Source of the DNA: Mycoplasma sp. CAG:956
GTDB taxonomy: Bacteria; Bacillota_I; Bacilli_A; RF39; UBA660
Assembly (NCBI GenBank): GCA_000433475.1
Contig: HF993109.1
Span: forward strand, 1-64,000
DNA length: 64,000 nucleotides
Direction of reading: 5' to 3'
Within the stretch, counting starts at the first letter, position 1; each line of letters opens with the position of its first letter. Positions 34,674 through 44,222 of the stretch are shown one piece after another. Under the pieces are notes generated by a model. It was not told where the DNA came from, made no database searches, and saw only the letters and a list, made by a program, of their open reading frames with translations. A program made the position numbers and the translations under genes.

Positions 34674-34697
34674 CACCTTTAGAAAGTAGTGAATGTT

Positions 34698-35642
34698 ATG
34701 AATTCAAAAATTAATGCTAGTACCGTTGGCTTTGCCATTGGAGAGGCTTTTGGGTTACCGCTTAATTATGAAAGAAAAGAAAAATTAATAAATAAACCTG
34801 TAACTAAAATGATAAAGTGTGAAAATTTAAATATTCCTATAGGAACCTGGAGTAGTGGAACTTCTACTATTTTAGCAACCATTGATGCAATCATTACTAA
34901 AGGAAAAGTTGATTATAATAAAATAGCTGATAATCTGCTTCTTTGGTATAAAACGGCGAAATATACTGCTACTAATAACTTAATTGATATTGATTTTACA
35001 AGTAAACATGCCTTAGATAAATACTTCGAAGACAAGACTGATGCTACTAAATTAGGAGGTACTGGCTATAGTGATTGTGGTAATGAATTTTTACCGAGAT
35101 TAATACCAATTGCTTTTTATCTTTATTATACTAAAGCTCGTGATTATACAATTCATTCTGTTGTAAAAAATGTAACCTTTATAACTCATCATAGTGATAT
35201 TCCAGTGATGGCAGCTTATATATTTACTAAATATATTATTTTTTTACTTAGAGGAACAGATAAAAAAGCAAGCTTTAGTATGTTAAAGAACTTGGATTAT
35301 ACAATGTATTTTAAAACAGAAACAATAAAAGAGTTCGAACATTTATTAAAAGATAATATTTATAATTCGTCACTAGAAATGATTAATTCTAATAATTATG
35401 TAGTAGATACATTAGAGGCTTTCTTTTATTGCTTTATAAATTCAGATAACTTTAGTCAAACCCTAATTGGAGCAGTAAACTTAGGTGGACAAGCATCAAC
35501 TTTAGGTGGACTATGTGCGGGAGTAGCAGCTATCTATTATGGTTACGATAGTATACCAGAGAAATATTTAGATAATTTACAGAAAAAAGATTATTTGTTA
35601 AAAATGGGAAATACCTATGAAACAACCTTAAATATGTTATAA
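34698..35642 (+). CDS. ADP-ribosylglycohydrolase homologue lacking metal ligands
   Basis: The all-helical DraG/ADP-ribosylglycohydrolase fold is visible from VGFAIGEAFGLPL at the start to CAGVAAIYYGYDSIP at the end. Active members bind two Mg2+ through a TDDT motif and a GGDxDT motif. Here these positions read SSGT (residues 52-55) and GGQAST (263-268), so all four key aspartates are missing. It is probably a binding protein or pseudo-enzyme rather than a hydrolase. The frame opens at GTG 34689; ATG 34698 is likelier. It stands alone between the phosphatase terminator and the candidate RNA. Confidence 0.75.
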   Translation: MNSKINASTVGFAIGEAFGLPLNYERKEKLINKPVTKMIKCENLNIPIGTWSSGTSTILATIDAIITKGKVDYNKIADNLLLWYKTAKYTATNNLIDIDFTSKHALDKYFEDKTDATKLGGTGYSDCGNEFLPRLIPIAFYLYYTKARDYTIHSVVKNVTFITHHSDIPVMAAYIFTKYIIFLLRGTDKKASFSMLKNLDYTMYFKTETIKEFEHLLKDNIYNSSLEMINSNNYVVDTLEAFFYCFINSDNFSQTLIGAVNLGGQASTLGGLCAGVAAIYYGYDSIPEKYLDNLQKKDYLLKMGNTYETTLNML

Positions 35643-35687
35643 AAAATTTAGGTAAAAAAATTTTTTGAAAAAATTTTAAAAAAGTAC

Positions 35688-35716
35688 TTTACAAATAGTA
35701 AAAAGAATGGTATGAT
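35688..35716 (+). promoter_or_regulatory. Strong promoter without a following gene
   Basis: TTTACA (35688-35693) and TATGAT (35711-35716), spacing 17 bp. The next coding region begins 366 bp downstream and has its own leader after a terminator. Confidence 0.6.
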
Positions 35717-35721
35717 TAAAT

Positions 35722-36020
35722 CACTTAATAGTAGAGAAAGTACTGCTGTTAGAAGTAAGAATGATTCTTACTTAATTAATAATAAATGTTATATTTATTT
35801 AATGATTTTTTAAAACCCTTTGATGGTTTGTTTACAGTACTTATACTCGTTTATCAATCTATTAAGTATATGCTGCATATGTGGAATATTGATAAAAATA
35901 TATGACTTTTATCTGTCAATATGAGTTATATATTAGGAAATCCACAACCAAGATAATATGTTTGACAGACTATTATCTTCGTAAAAAGACCTACTTAGAT
36001 TAAATTCTAAGAGGTTTTTT
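35722..36020 (+). ncRNA. Candidate structured non-coding RNA, about 295 nt
   Basis: The interval runs from a strong promoter to a good terminator and has no credible ORF. Inside are AGTAAGAAT/ATTCTTACT near 35751-35770, a nested stem ATATTGA/TCAATAT with inner TAAAA/TTTTA near 35887-35924, a perfect 9-bp stem AAGATAATA/TATTATCTT (35950-35958 and 35971-35979), and the terminator. I compared it by eye with 6S RNA, tmRNA, RNase P RNA, SRP RNA and T-box motifs and found no match to conserved elements. It could be a 6S-like RNA or a leader element; identity is open. Confidence 0.45.
35989..36020 (+). terminator. Terminator of the candidate RNA
   Basis: ACCT-A-CTTAGA (35989-35999) pairs with TCTAAGAGGT (36006-36015) with one bulged A, followed by TTTTTTC. 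Confidence 0.7.
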
Positions 36021-36081
36021 CTTTTCTTTAGAAGTATATTATGCTACAATACTTAAAGACAGTTGGCTAGAGGGTAGTAGT

Positions 36082-36882
36082 ATGCAGAATAATAACTTTT
36101 TAAATTATCTAACCACAATAAGTGATGAAGATATTAGAAAATACATAAATAGTAAAATTAAATATTATCGAAATACATATAAAATAAATAAAAGCTTAGG
36201 AGTAATAAGTCCTCTTAAATATTCACTACCATATTATGGCTTTATAACTAGTAATATTGAAATAAGATATAATTTAGAAAATGACTACTATTTAGTTAGA
36301 AAAAATAATTATCTTTATGAATTTATTAAATATTTACAAACTAATAAAATATATAATAATAATGAAGCTATTTTAATATTACCAGTTTTTTTAGAAAATT
36401 ATTTTGGAAGAAAGACTAGTAGGTTAAAAAAAAGAGAAGATGTTTTAAATAAAGAAAGTGATAGAGAAATAATATTAAATGATATAGAAGATTTAAAAGA
36501 AGAAAATGTATCTACTTCACTAGAATATAGTTTAATGGCTCAGAATATATTAACTTTCTTAGGATATGATGCTATATTTTTAATAGGATCATTTAAGAAA
36601 ACAAGTATTAATGATTTTTATAGTTTTAATATTATTATGATAGATAATAATTATTACTTATTTGATTTTTATAATCCAATTAATGTTTATGATAAAACAG
36701 GAGAGGTTGTAAGTAAACAGCCTTATCAAGTAAAGATAAATAGTAATGATATTGATTTATTTTTACAGGGATTAAGACCGTTAGTATTAAAAGAGTATAA
36801 AAGAATATTAACTAATCATTTATATCAACAAGTTAATACAGATGATTATAGAATTTACATTTTAAATGAAATATATAATTAA
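36082..36882 (+). CDS. Hypothetical protein, possibly a degenerate transglutaminase-like fold
   Basis: 266 residues without signal peptide or membrane segment. Residues 150-215 (TSLEYSLMAQNILTFLGYDA, then FIVGSF-like FLIGSFKK, then FNIIMIDNNYYLFDFYNP) follow the spacing of a transglutaminase-like core, where the Cys, His and Asp would be; only the Asp-like position in LFDFYNP is kept, with Ser and Tyr/Phe in place of Cys and His. This is a weak, by-eye resemblance. GAGGG lies seven bases before ATG 36082 and TACAAT at 36045-36050 may be its -10. It ends before a terminator and precedes fmt. Confidence 0.45.
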   Translation: MQNNNFLNYLTTISDEDIRKYINSKIKYYRNTYKINKSLGVISPLKYSLPYYGFITSNIEIRYNLENDYYLVRKNNYLYEFIKYLQTNKIYNNNEAILILPVFLENYFGRKTSRLKKREDVLNKESDREIILNDIEDLKEENVSTSLEYSLMAQNILTFLGYDAIFLIGSFKKTSINDFYSFNIIMIDNNYYLFDFYNPINVYDKTGEVVSKQPYQVKINSNDIDLFLQGLRPLVLKEYKRILTNHLYQQVNTDDYRIYILNEIYN

Positions 36883-36883
36883 G

Positions 36884-36957
36884 AACTAATTCTAATAATA
36901 AAAGAGTTATTTTAAAACTTTTTTAGATAAATTAAAGGGAATTAGTTGTTTTTTTAT
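36884..36957 (+). terminator. Branched hairpin with T-run before fmt
   Basis: AACTAATTC (36884-36892) and GAATTAGTT (36939-36947) form an outer 9-bp stem followed by GTTTTTTT; inside, AAAGAGTT and AACTTTTT form a second stem. It ends the upstream transcript, and its position just before fmt leaves an attenuation role open. Confidence 0.5.
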
Positions 36958-36990
36958 AGGGTTTTTCCTATAATGAAAAAGGTGATTGAA

Positions 36991-37920
36991 ATGAAAGATT
37001 TACGTGTTGTATTTATGGGAACACCAGATTTTGCTGTTCCTGTTTTAGAAAAATTAATTTTAAATACTAATGTTTGTTTGGTAGTAAGCCAACCTGATAA
37101 AGAGACTGGACGTCATAAGATACTGATGCCAACACCAGTTAAAAAGAAAGCTTTAGAACATAATATTGAAGTTTTTCAACCTAATAAAATAAGAACTGAT
37201 TATGAGGCTATTTGTGATGCTAAACCGGATATTATAATAACTTGTGCTTATGGACAGATTATTCCCAAAGTATTACTTGATTTACCTAGACTTGGATGTA
37301 TTAATGTTCATGCTTCTTTACTTCCTTACCTTAGAGGGGGAGCACCTTTACATCATGCAATAATTGATGGTTATGATAAAACTGGTGTAACTATTATGTA
37401 TATGGATGAAGCCATGGATACAGGTGATATTATTAGTAATGTTACTTATAAAATAAAAGATACGGATAACGTTGGTAGTATTCATGATATCTTAATGGAA
37501 ATGGGGGCTAAGTTATTAATAGAGACTTTACCTAGTATTATTAATGGCACTAATAAAAGAGTTAAGCAAGATAATCTAAAAGCTACTTATGCATATAATA
37601 TATCAAGAAGTGATGAACATTTGGATTTTACTAAAGAAGGAATAACTATTGATAGAAAGGTTAGAGGATTAAATCCTTGGCCACTTGCTAATACTTGCTT
37701 TGATGGTGAAGAAGTTAAAATAATAAGTGGTTATTTTGTTAAAGGGAAAAGTGTTCCTAATAAGATTAATATAGTAACTAAAGATAATTTAGGAATTGGT
37801 TGTAGTGATGGAATTTATTATGTAACAGCAATTAAACCTAGTGGTAAAAAAACAATGGATATTAAGTCTTATTTGAATGGCGTTAATAAAGATAAATTGT
37901 TAGCTAAAAAGATTAGTTAG
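36991..37920 (+). CDS. fmt: Methionyl-tRNA formyltransferase
   Basis: A typical Fmt: RVVFMGTPDFAVPVLEKL at the start, INVHASLLPYLRGGAP (the formyl-folate hydrolase-like motif with Asn, His and the later Asp), TGVTIMYMDEAMDTGDI, and the C-terminal domain with VRGLNPWPLAN. It formylates Met-tRNA-fMet using 10-formyl-tetrahydrofolate to allow translation initiation. The frame extends to 36946, but AAAGGTG before ATG 36991 gives the usual 309-residue length. It is a housekeeping gene next to the phosphatidyltransferase; def and priA, frequent neighbours, are absent. Confidence 0.95.
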   Translation: MKDLRVVFMGTPDFAVPVLEKLILNTNVCLVVSQPDKETGRHKILMPTPVKKKALEHNIEVFQPNKIRTDYEAICDAKPDIIITCAYGQIIPKVLLDLPRLGCINVHASLLPYLRGGAPLHHAIIDGYDKTGVTIMYMDEAMDTGDIISNVTYKIKDTDNVGSIHDILMEMGAKLLIETLPSIINGTNKRVKQDNLKATYAYNISRSDEHLDFTKEGITIDRKVRGLNPWPLANTCFDGEEVKIISGYFVKGKSVPNKINIVTKDNLGIGCSDGIYYVTAIKPSGKKTMDIKSYLNGVNKDKLLAKKIS

Positions 37921-37965
37921 TTTAAAGTTAAAAGATGCTTATATTAATTAGGGTGAATTTGGATT

Positions 37966-38769
37966 ATGTTTAAAAATGATAAAAATAATGATGATACATT
38001 AAATGATAATAAGTTAAAAGATGATAAGCTAAAAAAGAAAATAATGGTTAATATGATTACGACTTTAAGAGGAATAGGGGGTATTTTACTTGTACCTATA
38101 TTCACGATATATGGTAGTATTCCTGCTGCTATTTGGTTTATTTCTTTTATGGCAACAGATTGGATAGATGGTTATCTTGCTCGTAAATATGAGGTTTCAA
38201 CTTTCTTTGGAGCTTTACTTGATGGCATGTTTGATAAATTATTTGGCTTTATTTCTTTTTTTCTTTTAGCTAGTATTAGTCCTAGTTATGTTATTCCTCT
38301 TATATTTGAAGCTGGTATCTTAGGATATGGCCTTTATAGTGCTTCTAAGGGTAATAATATTAAGTCTACGATTGTTGGTAAAACTAAAATGTGGTTTTTA
38401 GCCTCTTCGGTACTAATGGGAATTTTAAATACTGATTATGTAGCTTTAGAAGATTTTTTACAAACTCTTAGTTTAACTAGTGTTCCTTTAGATAATTTAG
38501 TTAGATTAGAACAAGTAACTAGGAAGTCTTTAATAGGAATGGAAGCTTTAAGTTTAGCTAGTTATGTTGTAAAAGATAAATTAGAGGATAAGAGTAAGAA
38601 AGATAAAGTACCTTTAAAAGTAAAAGATATTAAAGATGTTTTCTTAACTAGAGATAAAAATATTAAAGAAGAAGTAAGTTTACGTTTATTTGATACTAAG
38701 TATTATGAAGAAAATAAAGATAAACCATTAAGTTTATTACTTACTTTAAAAAAACATGAAAATAGTTAG
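37966..38769 (+). CDS. CDP-alcohol phosphatidyltransferase (PgsA-like)
   Basis: The CDP-alcohol phosphotransferase signature is complete: DWIDGYLAR (D-x2-D-G-x2-A-R) followed eight residues later by GALLDGMFD (G-x3-D-x3-D). Four to six membrane segments surround it. Most likely phosphatidylglycerophosphate synthase, the first committed step to phosphatidylglycerol and cardiolipin. The 267-residue length includes a charged 25-residue N-terminal extension and a 70-residue C-terminal tail not seen in the shortest PgsA proteins, so another acceptor alcohol is possible. Confidence 0.85.
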   Translation: MFKNDKNNDDTLNDNKLKDDKLKKKIMVNMITTLRGIGGILLVPIFTIYGSIPAAIWFISFMATDWIDGYLARKYEVSTFFGALLDGMFDKLFGFISFFLLASISPSYVIPLIFEAGILGYGLYSASKGNNIKSTIVGKTKMWFLASSVLMGILNTDYVALEDFLQTLSLTSVPLDNLVRLEQVTRKSLIGMEALSLASYVVKDKLEDKSKKDKVPLKVKDIKDVFLTRDKNIKEEVSLRLFDTKYYEENKDKPLSLLLTLKKHENS

Positions 38770-38845
38770 GATACTTAATAACTTGCAAAATACTTTTAAA
38801 TATGATAAAAACTTATTAGATAGAAAATAGTAAGGAATAAAAATT

Positions 38846-39691
38846 ATGATAGGAATGGTAATAGTAAATTATAATGATTATGAAACAACCAAGAGATTAC
38901 TTGATAATGTTAAAGATTATAAAGTCTTAAAAGAAATAGTGGTAGTTGATAATAAGAGTACTGATAATTCCCTAGAAGAGTTAAGAAAATTAAAGAATAA
39001 AAAGATTACTATTATAGATAGTGGGGAAAACAAAGGATATAGTTATGCCTTGAATGTAGGGTGTAAGTATTTAATAGATAAGTATAAGTCTTTAAATATA
39101 GTTATTTCTAATAGTGATATTATTATTGAGAGTGAATTAGATATTAAAGACTTAAATAGTTATATAAGTACTAAGAATGTCATAGTAGGACCTACTATTA
39201 TTCAAGGTAATGACTTAAATAGAGGATTTAAAATACCAACACCTTGGCAGGATATTAAACAAAATATTGTCTTCTTTGGTAAGAGGGTATTAGCTAAGGA
39301 GTTAAGTTATCCTGATAACTATTATCATAAAGATATAAGTAAAGTTGATACAGTATCAGGGTGTTTCTTTATGATATCTAGTAAACATTTAGAAGATATG
39401 GGTTATTTTGATGAAAATGTTTTCTTATATTATGAAGAAAATATTATGGGAATTAAGACTAAAAAGTTAGGCAAGAATATTATTGTTTGTAATAATGTTG
39501 ATGTTATTCATGACCATTCGGTTTCTATAGATAAGAGTTTAAAAAGAATTAAGAAGTATGATATCTTAAAGACTAGTCAAGAATATTTTGAAAAAACTTA
39601 TAACGGTGCTAATAAGATAGAATTATTTTTCTTAAAAGTATTTAGGTATTTAACAAGAATTTTATTATTAATAAAGTATTTAGTAGATTAG
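38846..39691 (+). CDS. Family 2 glycosyltransferase (rhamnosyltransferase-like)
   Basis: A GT-A enzyme: MVIVNYNDYETTKRLL, EIVVVDNKSTDNSLEEL, ENKGYSYALNVG and NSDIIIES for the metal site; the C-terminal half has VSGCFFMISSKH and LYYEENIMG, the pattern of WbbL/rhamnosyltransferase-type GT2. It opens the second envelope-polymer locus. No strong ribosome binding site other than TAAGGAA about ten bases before ATG 38846. Confidence 0.88.
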   Translation: MIGMVIVNYNDYETTKRLLDNVKDYKVLKEIVVVDNKSTDNSLEELRKLKNKKITIIDSGENKGYSYALNVGCKYLIDKYKSLNIVISNSDIIIESELDIKDLNSYISTKNVIVGPTIIQGNDLNRGFKIPTPWQDIKQNIVFFGKRVLAKELSYPDNYYHKDISKVDTVSGCFFMISSKHLEDMGYFDENVFLYYEENIMGIKTKKLGKNIIVCNNVDVIHDHSVSIDKSLKRIKKYDILKTSQEYFEKTYNGANKIELFFLKVFRYLTRILLLIKYLVD

Positions 39692-39923
39692 GATTTCTTT
39701 AATAAGAAGTTCTAGTCTTTTTATTTATAGTATTTTTACCTGTAGTAAAAAAATTTTAAGAAAGTAGAGTTTAAAGAAGATATTTTCTTAGCTAACTAGG
39801 AATATTTTCTTAATTAGGTGTTTTTAAATAAGAAAAATTATGATAACATAGTAGATGGATACCAAGACTAGTTAGTTAATAAGAATAGTGATAATTGGTA
39901 TAATAATTATAAGGATGATGATA
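39692..39923 (+). other. Spacer before the ABC exporter, with a repeated sequence
   Basis: About 230 bp without a gene. Bases 39746-39770 are identical to 15663-15687, where they code for the last residues of the pyruvyl transferase fusion and the following leader; here they may be the tail of a lost gene. A TATAAT at 39898-39903 could be the -10 for the exporter operon, with no good -35. Confidence 0.4.
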
Positions 39924-40667
39924 ATGAAAAATAAAAAAAGTGATTTAGCTATTGATGTTAATCATGTTACTAAGACTTTTAAGTTATATTCTGATAAGCC
40001 TCAGACTTTAAAAGAAAGGCTAGTTCGAGGGTGGAAGAATAAGACCGAAGAAAGAGTAGTTTTAAAAGATATTAATATTGAGATTGCTAAGGGAGAAACG
40101 GTAGCGTTAATCGGGGTTAATGGTAGTGGAAAATCAACATTACTTAAGTTAATGACAAAGATAATTTATCCTAATAAAGGGACTTTAAAAACCTATGGTA
40201 AGTTAACTTCTCTTTTAGAGTTAGGAGCAGGGTTTCATCCGGATTTTACGGGAAGAGAAAATATTTATTTTAATGCTGCTATATTTGGGTTAACTAAAAA
40301 AGAGATAGATGATAGATTACAAAGTATTATTGAATTTAGTGAGTTAGGGGATTTTATTGATAGTCCGGTACGTACTTATTCATCAGGTATGTATATGCGT
40401 CTTGCTTTTAGTGTTGCTATTAATGTTGATGCCGAGATTTTACTTATTGATGAGATTTTAGCTGTAGGGGATCAACATTTCCAAGATAAATGCTTTGCTA
40501 AGTTAGAAGAACTTGCTCAAAGCAATATGACAATAGTAATTGTAAGCCATAGTCTGGATTATGTTAAAAAGTTATGCAACAGGGCTATTTGGATTAATGA
40601 AGGAGTCGTTGCTAGGGACGGTAAATGTAGTGATGTCATTGATGAATATTTGAAAGTTTGTGGGTAG
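39924..40667 (+). CDS. ABC transporter ATPase for polysaccharide/teichoic acid export (TagH/RfbB-like)
   Basis: A nucleotide-binding domain with Walker A GVNGSGKSTLLK, Q-loop region SLLELGAGFHPDFTGREN (diagnostic for the TagH/Wzt/RfbB export subfamily), signature YSSGMYMRLAFSVA, Walker B ILLIDEILAVGD and the H-loop VSHS. It lacks the carbohydrate-binding C-terminal extension of Wzt, so it resembles short RfbB-type proteins. AAGGA eight bases upstream makes ATG 39924 the start; the frame opens at 39888. It is coupled to the permease gene next door. Confidence 0.92.
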   Translation: MKNKKSDLAIDVNHVTKTFKLYSDKPQTLKERLVRGWKNKTEERVVLKDINIEIAKGETVALIGVNGSGKSTLLKLMTKIIYPNKGTLKTYGKLTSLLELGAGFHPDFTGRENIYFNAAIFGLTKKEIDDRLQSIIEFSELGDFIDSPVRTYSSGMYMRLAFSVAINVDAEILLIDEILAVGDQHFQDKCFAKLEELAQSNMTIVIVSHSLDYVKKLCNRAIWINEGVVARDGKCSDVIDEYLKVCG

Positions 40668-40676
40668 GTGAAAAAT

Positions 40677-41453
<777 letters not shown>

Positions 41454-41454
41454 A

Positions 41455-42312
41455 ATGTTTAGCTTTATTATTTTACATTATAAGAATATTGAAGAAACTA
41501 TTGAATGTTTAACATATTTACAAAAACTTGATTTAAAAGATGCTCATATTATTATTGTTGATAATAATACCTTATCTATTAGTGAGGAAAAGTTAATAAA
41601 AAGATTTACTAAAGATATTTTAAAATTAGATCAAAATTATGGTTTTGCTAAGGCTAATAATAAAGGTATAGAGTATGCTAAAAGGAAGTATAATTCTAAG
41701 TTTTATATTGTTATGAATAATGATGTTTATATTAGCGATAAAAATTTTTTAAATGTTATTAGTAAAGATTATGAAAAGTATAAGTTTGCGATGTTAGGAC
41801 CCTTAATAACCTCACCTAGTGGTGAATCTGTTAATCCTTTTCCGGTTATTAAAAATATTGAAACTTTAAATCAAGAGATTAAAAGATGTGAAAAATTAAT
41901 TAGTATTTATAGTAATCCTTTTAGTTACTGGTTATTAAAGAGGTGGATTAAAATAAAACATTTTATAAAAAAACCAGTAAGGCCAGTAAATGGTAGGAAG
42001 GTATTAACTAAGGCGCCGTTACATGGGTGTTGTCTAATATTTAGTAAGGATTATATAGACAAATATAAATATCCATTTTATAATGAAACATTCTTATTTC
42101 ATGAAGAGGAATTTTTATATCAAAGAGTTATTAAAGATAATTTAATTAGTTTGTATGATCCTTCTTTAACCGTATTTCATAAGGAAGGCTCTAGTATAAA
42201 GAAAAGTAATAAAAAGGAAAGATTAAGTAAATTATTTAGAGAAAAAACAAGATTAAAATCGTTAAATTTATTATTGAAAAATATGCAGATGGGGGAAGAT
42301 AATGATGAATAA
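41455..42312 (+). CDS. Family 2 glycosyltransferase
   Basis: A GT-A enzyme with FIILHYKNIEETIECL, IIIVDNNT, NYGFAKANNKGIEYA and MNNDVYIS at the metal site; then LHGCCLIFSKDYI and FLFHEEEFLY, as in WbbL-type rhamnosyltransferases. 285 residues. GAGGAAG precedes ATG 41455; the last codons overlap the next gene. Confidence 0.88.
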   Translation: MFSFIILHYKNIEETIECLTYLQKLDLKDAHIIIVDNNTLSISEEKLIKRFTKDILKLDQNYGFAKANNKGIEYAKRKYNSKFYIVMNNDVYISDKNFLNVISKDYEKYKFAMLGPLITSPSGESVNPFPVIKNIETLNQEIKRCEKLISIYSNPFSYWLLKRWIKIKHFIKKPVRPVNGRKVLTKAPLHGCCLIFSKDYIDKYKYPFYNETFLFHEEEFLYQRVIKDNLISLYDPSLTVFHKEGSSIKKSNKKERLSKLFREKTRLKSLNLLLKNMQMGEDNDE

Positions 42313-44221
42313 GAAAATATCCGTAATAGTAGCAGTTTATAATACTGAAAAATATATAGAAAAATGTTTGCGTTCATTATTAAATCAAACTTATCAAAAT
42401 TTAGAAATAATCGTGGTTGATGATGGTTCCACAGATAATTCTAAAGAAGTTTTAAAAAAATACTCACATAACGACAAAATAAAACTAATATATAATAAGA
42501 AAAATAGTGGGCTTTCCTATTCTCGAAATGTAGGTTTAGAAAATGCTACGGGTGATTATATTGGTTATATTGATTCTGATGATTACGTTGATTTAGATTA
42601 TTACGAAAAATTAATGCAAGCCATTATAGAAAATAAAGCCGATATTGCTATTTGTGATATGAAAATTGTAGATGAAGAAACTAATACAGAAGTTATTTCT
42701 AAATGTTGTAATAGTGATAAATTTAATGTTTATAACGTAGTAAATAATGGGCTGGCCGCTAGTGCTTGTAATAAGTTATTTAAAAAAGAATTAATTAGCA
42801 AGTATAAATTTGCCGAAGGTAAAGTAAATGAAGATATAGCCGTTGTTATTCCTACTATAGTTGAGGCTAAAAAAATTAGTTATGCTAATACTTATTATTA
42901 TTATGTTCAAAGAGGTGGCTCTATTCAAAATAGTGGCTTTAGTGATAAAAGATTTGATATATTTTATGGAGTTAAAACAACTTTAGAAAGAATTAAAGAT
43001 AATAAAGATTATGAATCTTTAAAAGATGCGATTGTTTTTAATCAACTAGTAGTATTATTATTGTATGTAATTCCTAAAGAGAAGAAGTTTTTTTCTAGAT
43101 ACAAAGTTTTAAAGAAATATTTTAGTTTAATTAATGAATATGATGTGAAAAATAATAAACTATATCAAAAATTCTTAAATCAAGAATCAAGAATTAATAA
43201 AATTTATTATTCTAATTTAGTAAATTTAAATGTAAAGAGACTGTTTATTTTAGATAATCTTTGGATAAGTTTATATCATTTATTACGAGATGTTAAACAT
43301 ATAAAGCAAAGGAACATAATTTCCGATGTTTCTTTAGATGATCTTAAGAAGTGTGCGATAAAACAGAATAGTTATGCTAAAACCAATATAAAGATATCGG
43401 TTGTTATTCCTAATTATAATTATGCTAGATTCTTATATGAACGAGTATATAGTATTTTAAATCAGGATTATCCAATTTATGAACTTATTATTTTGGATGA
43501 CTGTTCAAGTGATAATTCTTTGGAAGTTATTAATAAAATAGTTTCTAATATCAATAAATATATTAATGTTAAAGTGGTTCCTAATGAAAAAAATAGCGGT
43601 AATGCTTTTAGTCAGTGGCAAAAAGGATTTAAATTAGCAAGTGGTGATTATGTTTGGATTTGTGAGGCTGATGATTATTGTAAAAAGGACTTTCTAAGAG
43701 AAGCAATTAAACCCATAAATAAAAATGAAAATATTGTCCTTAGTTATACTGATACTGGTTTTATAGATATTGAAGGAATTATTGTTAAAAATTCGTTAAT
43801 AGATCAGATAGATTTATTAAAAACTGGTCATTGGCAAAAAAATTATGTTAATGATGGACAAAATGAAATAACCAATTATGCTTATCTTAATTGCACTATT
43901 CCAAATGTTTCGGGAACAATAATAAAAAAAGATGATTATGAGGAGATATTGAATATATCTAAAACTTTTAAACAATGTGGCGATTGGTATTTTTATCTTA
44001 ATGCCTTAAAAAGAGGTAAAATTGCTTATAACAAAAAAACCTTAAACTACTATCGCTTACACGGCAATAATATAAGTTCTACTATGAATAGAAAAAAACA
44101 TTTACTAGAAATAAAAAAAATATATTCTTACTTAGAAAATAATGATAATGTAAGTACAGAGCAACAAAAAAATATGCAAGATAGATTAAATTTTTTAGAA
44201 CAGGTGTGGGGTATTAAATAA
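42302..44221 (+). CDS. Tandem family 2 glycosyltransferase, two GT2 domains
   Basis: Residues 1-230 form one GT-A domain (VIVAVYNTEKYIEKCLRS, VVDDGSTDNS, SGLSYSRNVGLENATGDYIG with DSDD), and residues 360-600 a second (VVIPNYNYARFLYERVYS, ILDDCSSDNS, SGNAFSQWQKGF and CEADDY). The two domains differ strongly, so they probably add different sugars or make alternating linkages. The second domain is a close relative of the N-terminal domain of the next gene, which suggests duplication. GGGGGA before ATG 42302. Confidence 0.88.
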   Translation: MMNKKISVIVAVYNTEKYIEKCLRSLLNQTYQNLEIIVVDDGSTDNSKEVLKKYSHNDKIKLIYNKKNSGLSYSRNVGLENATGDYIGYIDSDDYVDLDYYEKLMQAIIENKADIAICDMKIVDEETNTEVISKCCNSDKFNVYNVVNNGLAASACNKLFKKELISKYKFAEGKVNEDIAVVIPTIVEAKKISYANTYYYYVQRGGSIQNSGFSDKRFDIFYGVKTTLERIKDNKDYESLKDAIVFNQLVVLLLYVIPKEKKFFSRYKVLKKYFSLINEYDVKNNKLYQKFLNQESRINKIYYSNLVNLNVKRLFILDNLWISLYHLLRDVKHIKQRNIISDVSLDDLKKCAIKQNSYAKTNIKISVVIPNYNYARFLYERVYSILNQDYPIYELIILDDCSSDNSLEVINKIVSNINKYINVKVVPNEKNSGNAFSQWQKGFKLASGDYVWICEADDYCKKDFLREAIKPINKNENIVLSYTDTGFIDIEGIIVKNSLIDQIDLLKTGHWQKNYVNDGQNEITNYAYLNCTIPNVSGTIIKKDDYEEILNISKTFKQCGDWYFYLNALKRGKIAYNKKTLNYYRLHGNNISSTMNRKKHLLEIKKIYSYLENNDNVSTEQQKNMQDRLNFLEQVWGIK

Positions 44222-44222
44222 A

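Noticed and set aside
35712..35813. 33-codon ORF at the start of the candidate RNA
   Set aside because: Its ATG lies inside the -10 element, so the transcript cannot include it from this promoter, and it has no ribosome binding site.
35722..36020. 6S RNA, tmRNA, RNase P RNA, SRP RNA or T-box leader
   Set aside because: None of the conserved primary-sequence elements of tmRNA, RNase P, SRP or T-box were seen; 6S RNA has little conserved sequence and can neither be confirmed nor excluded by eye.
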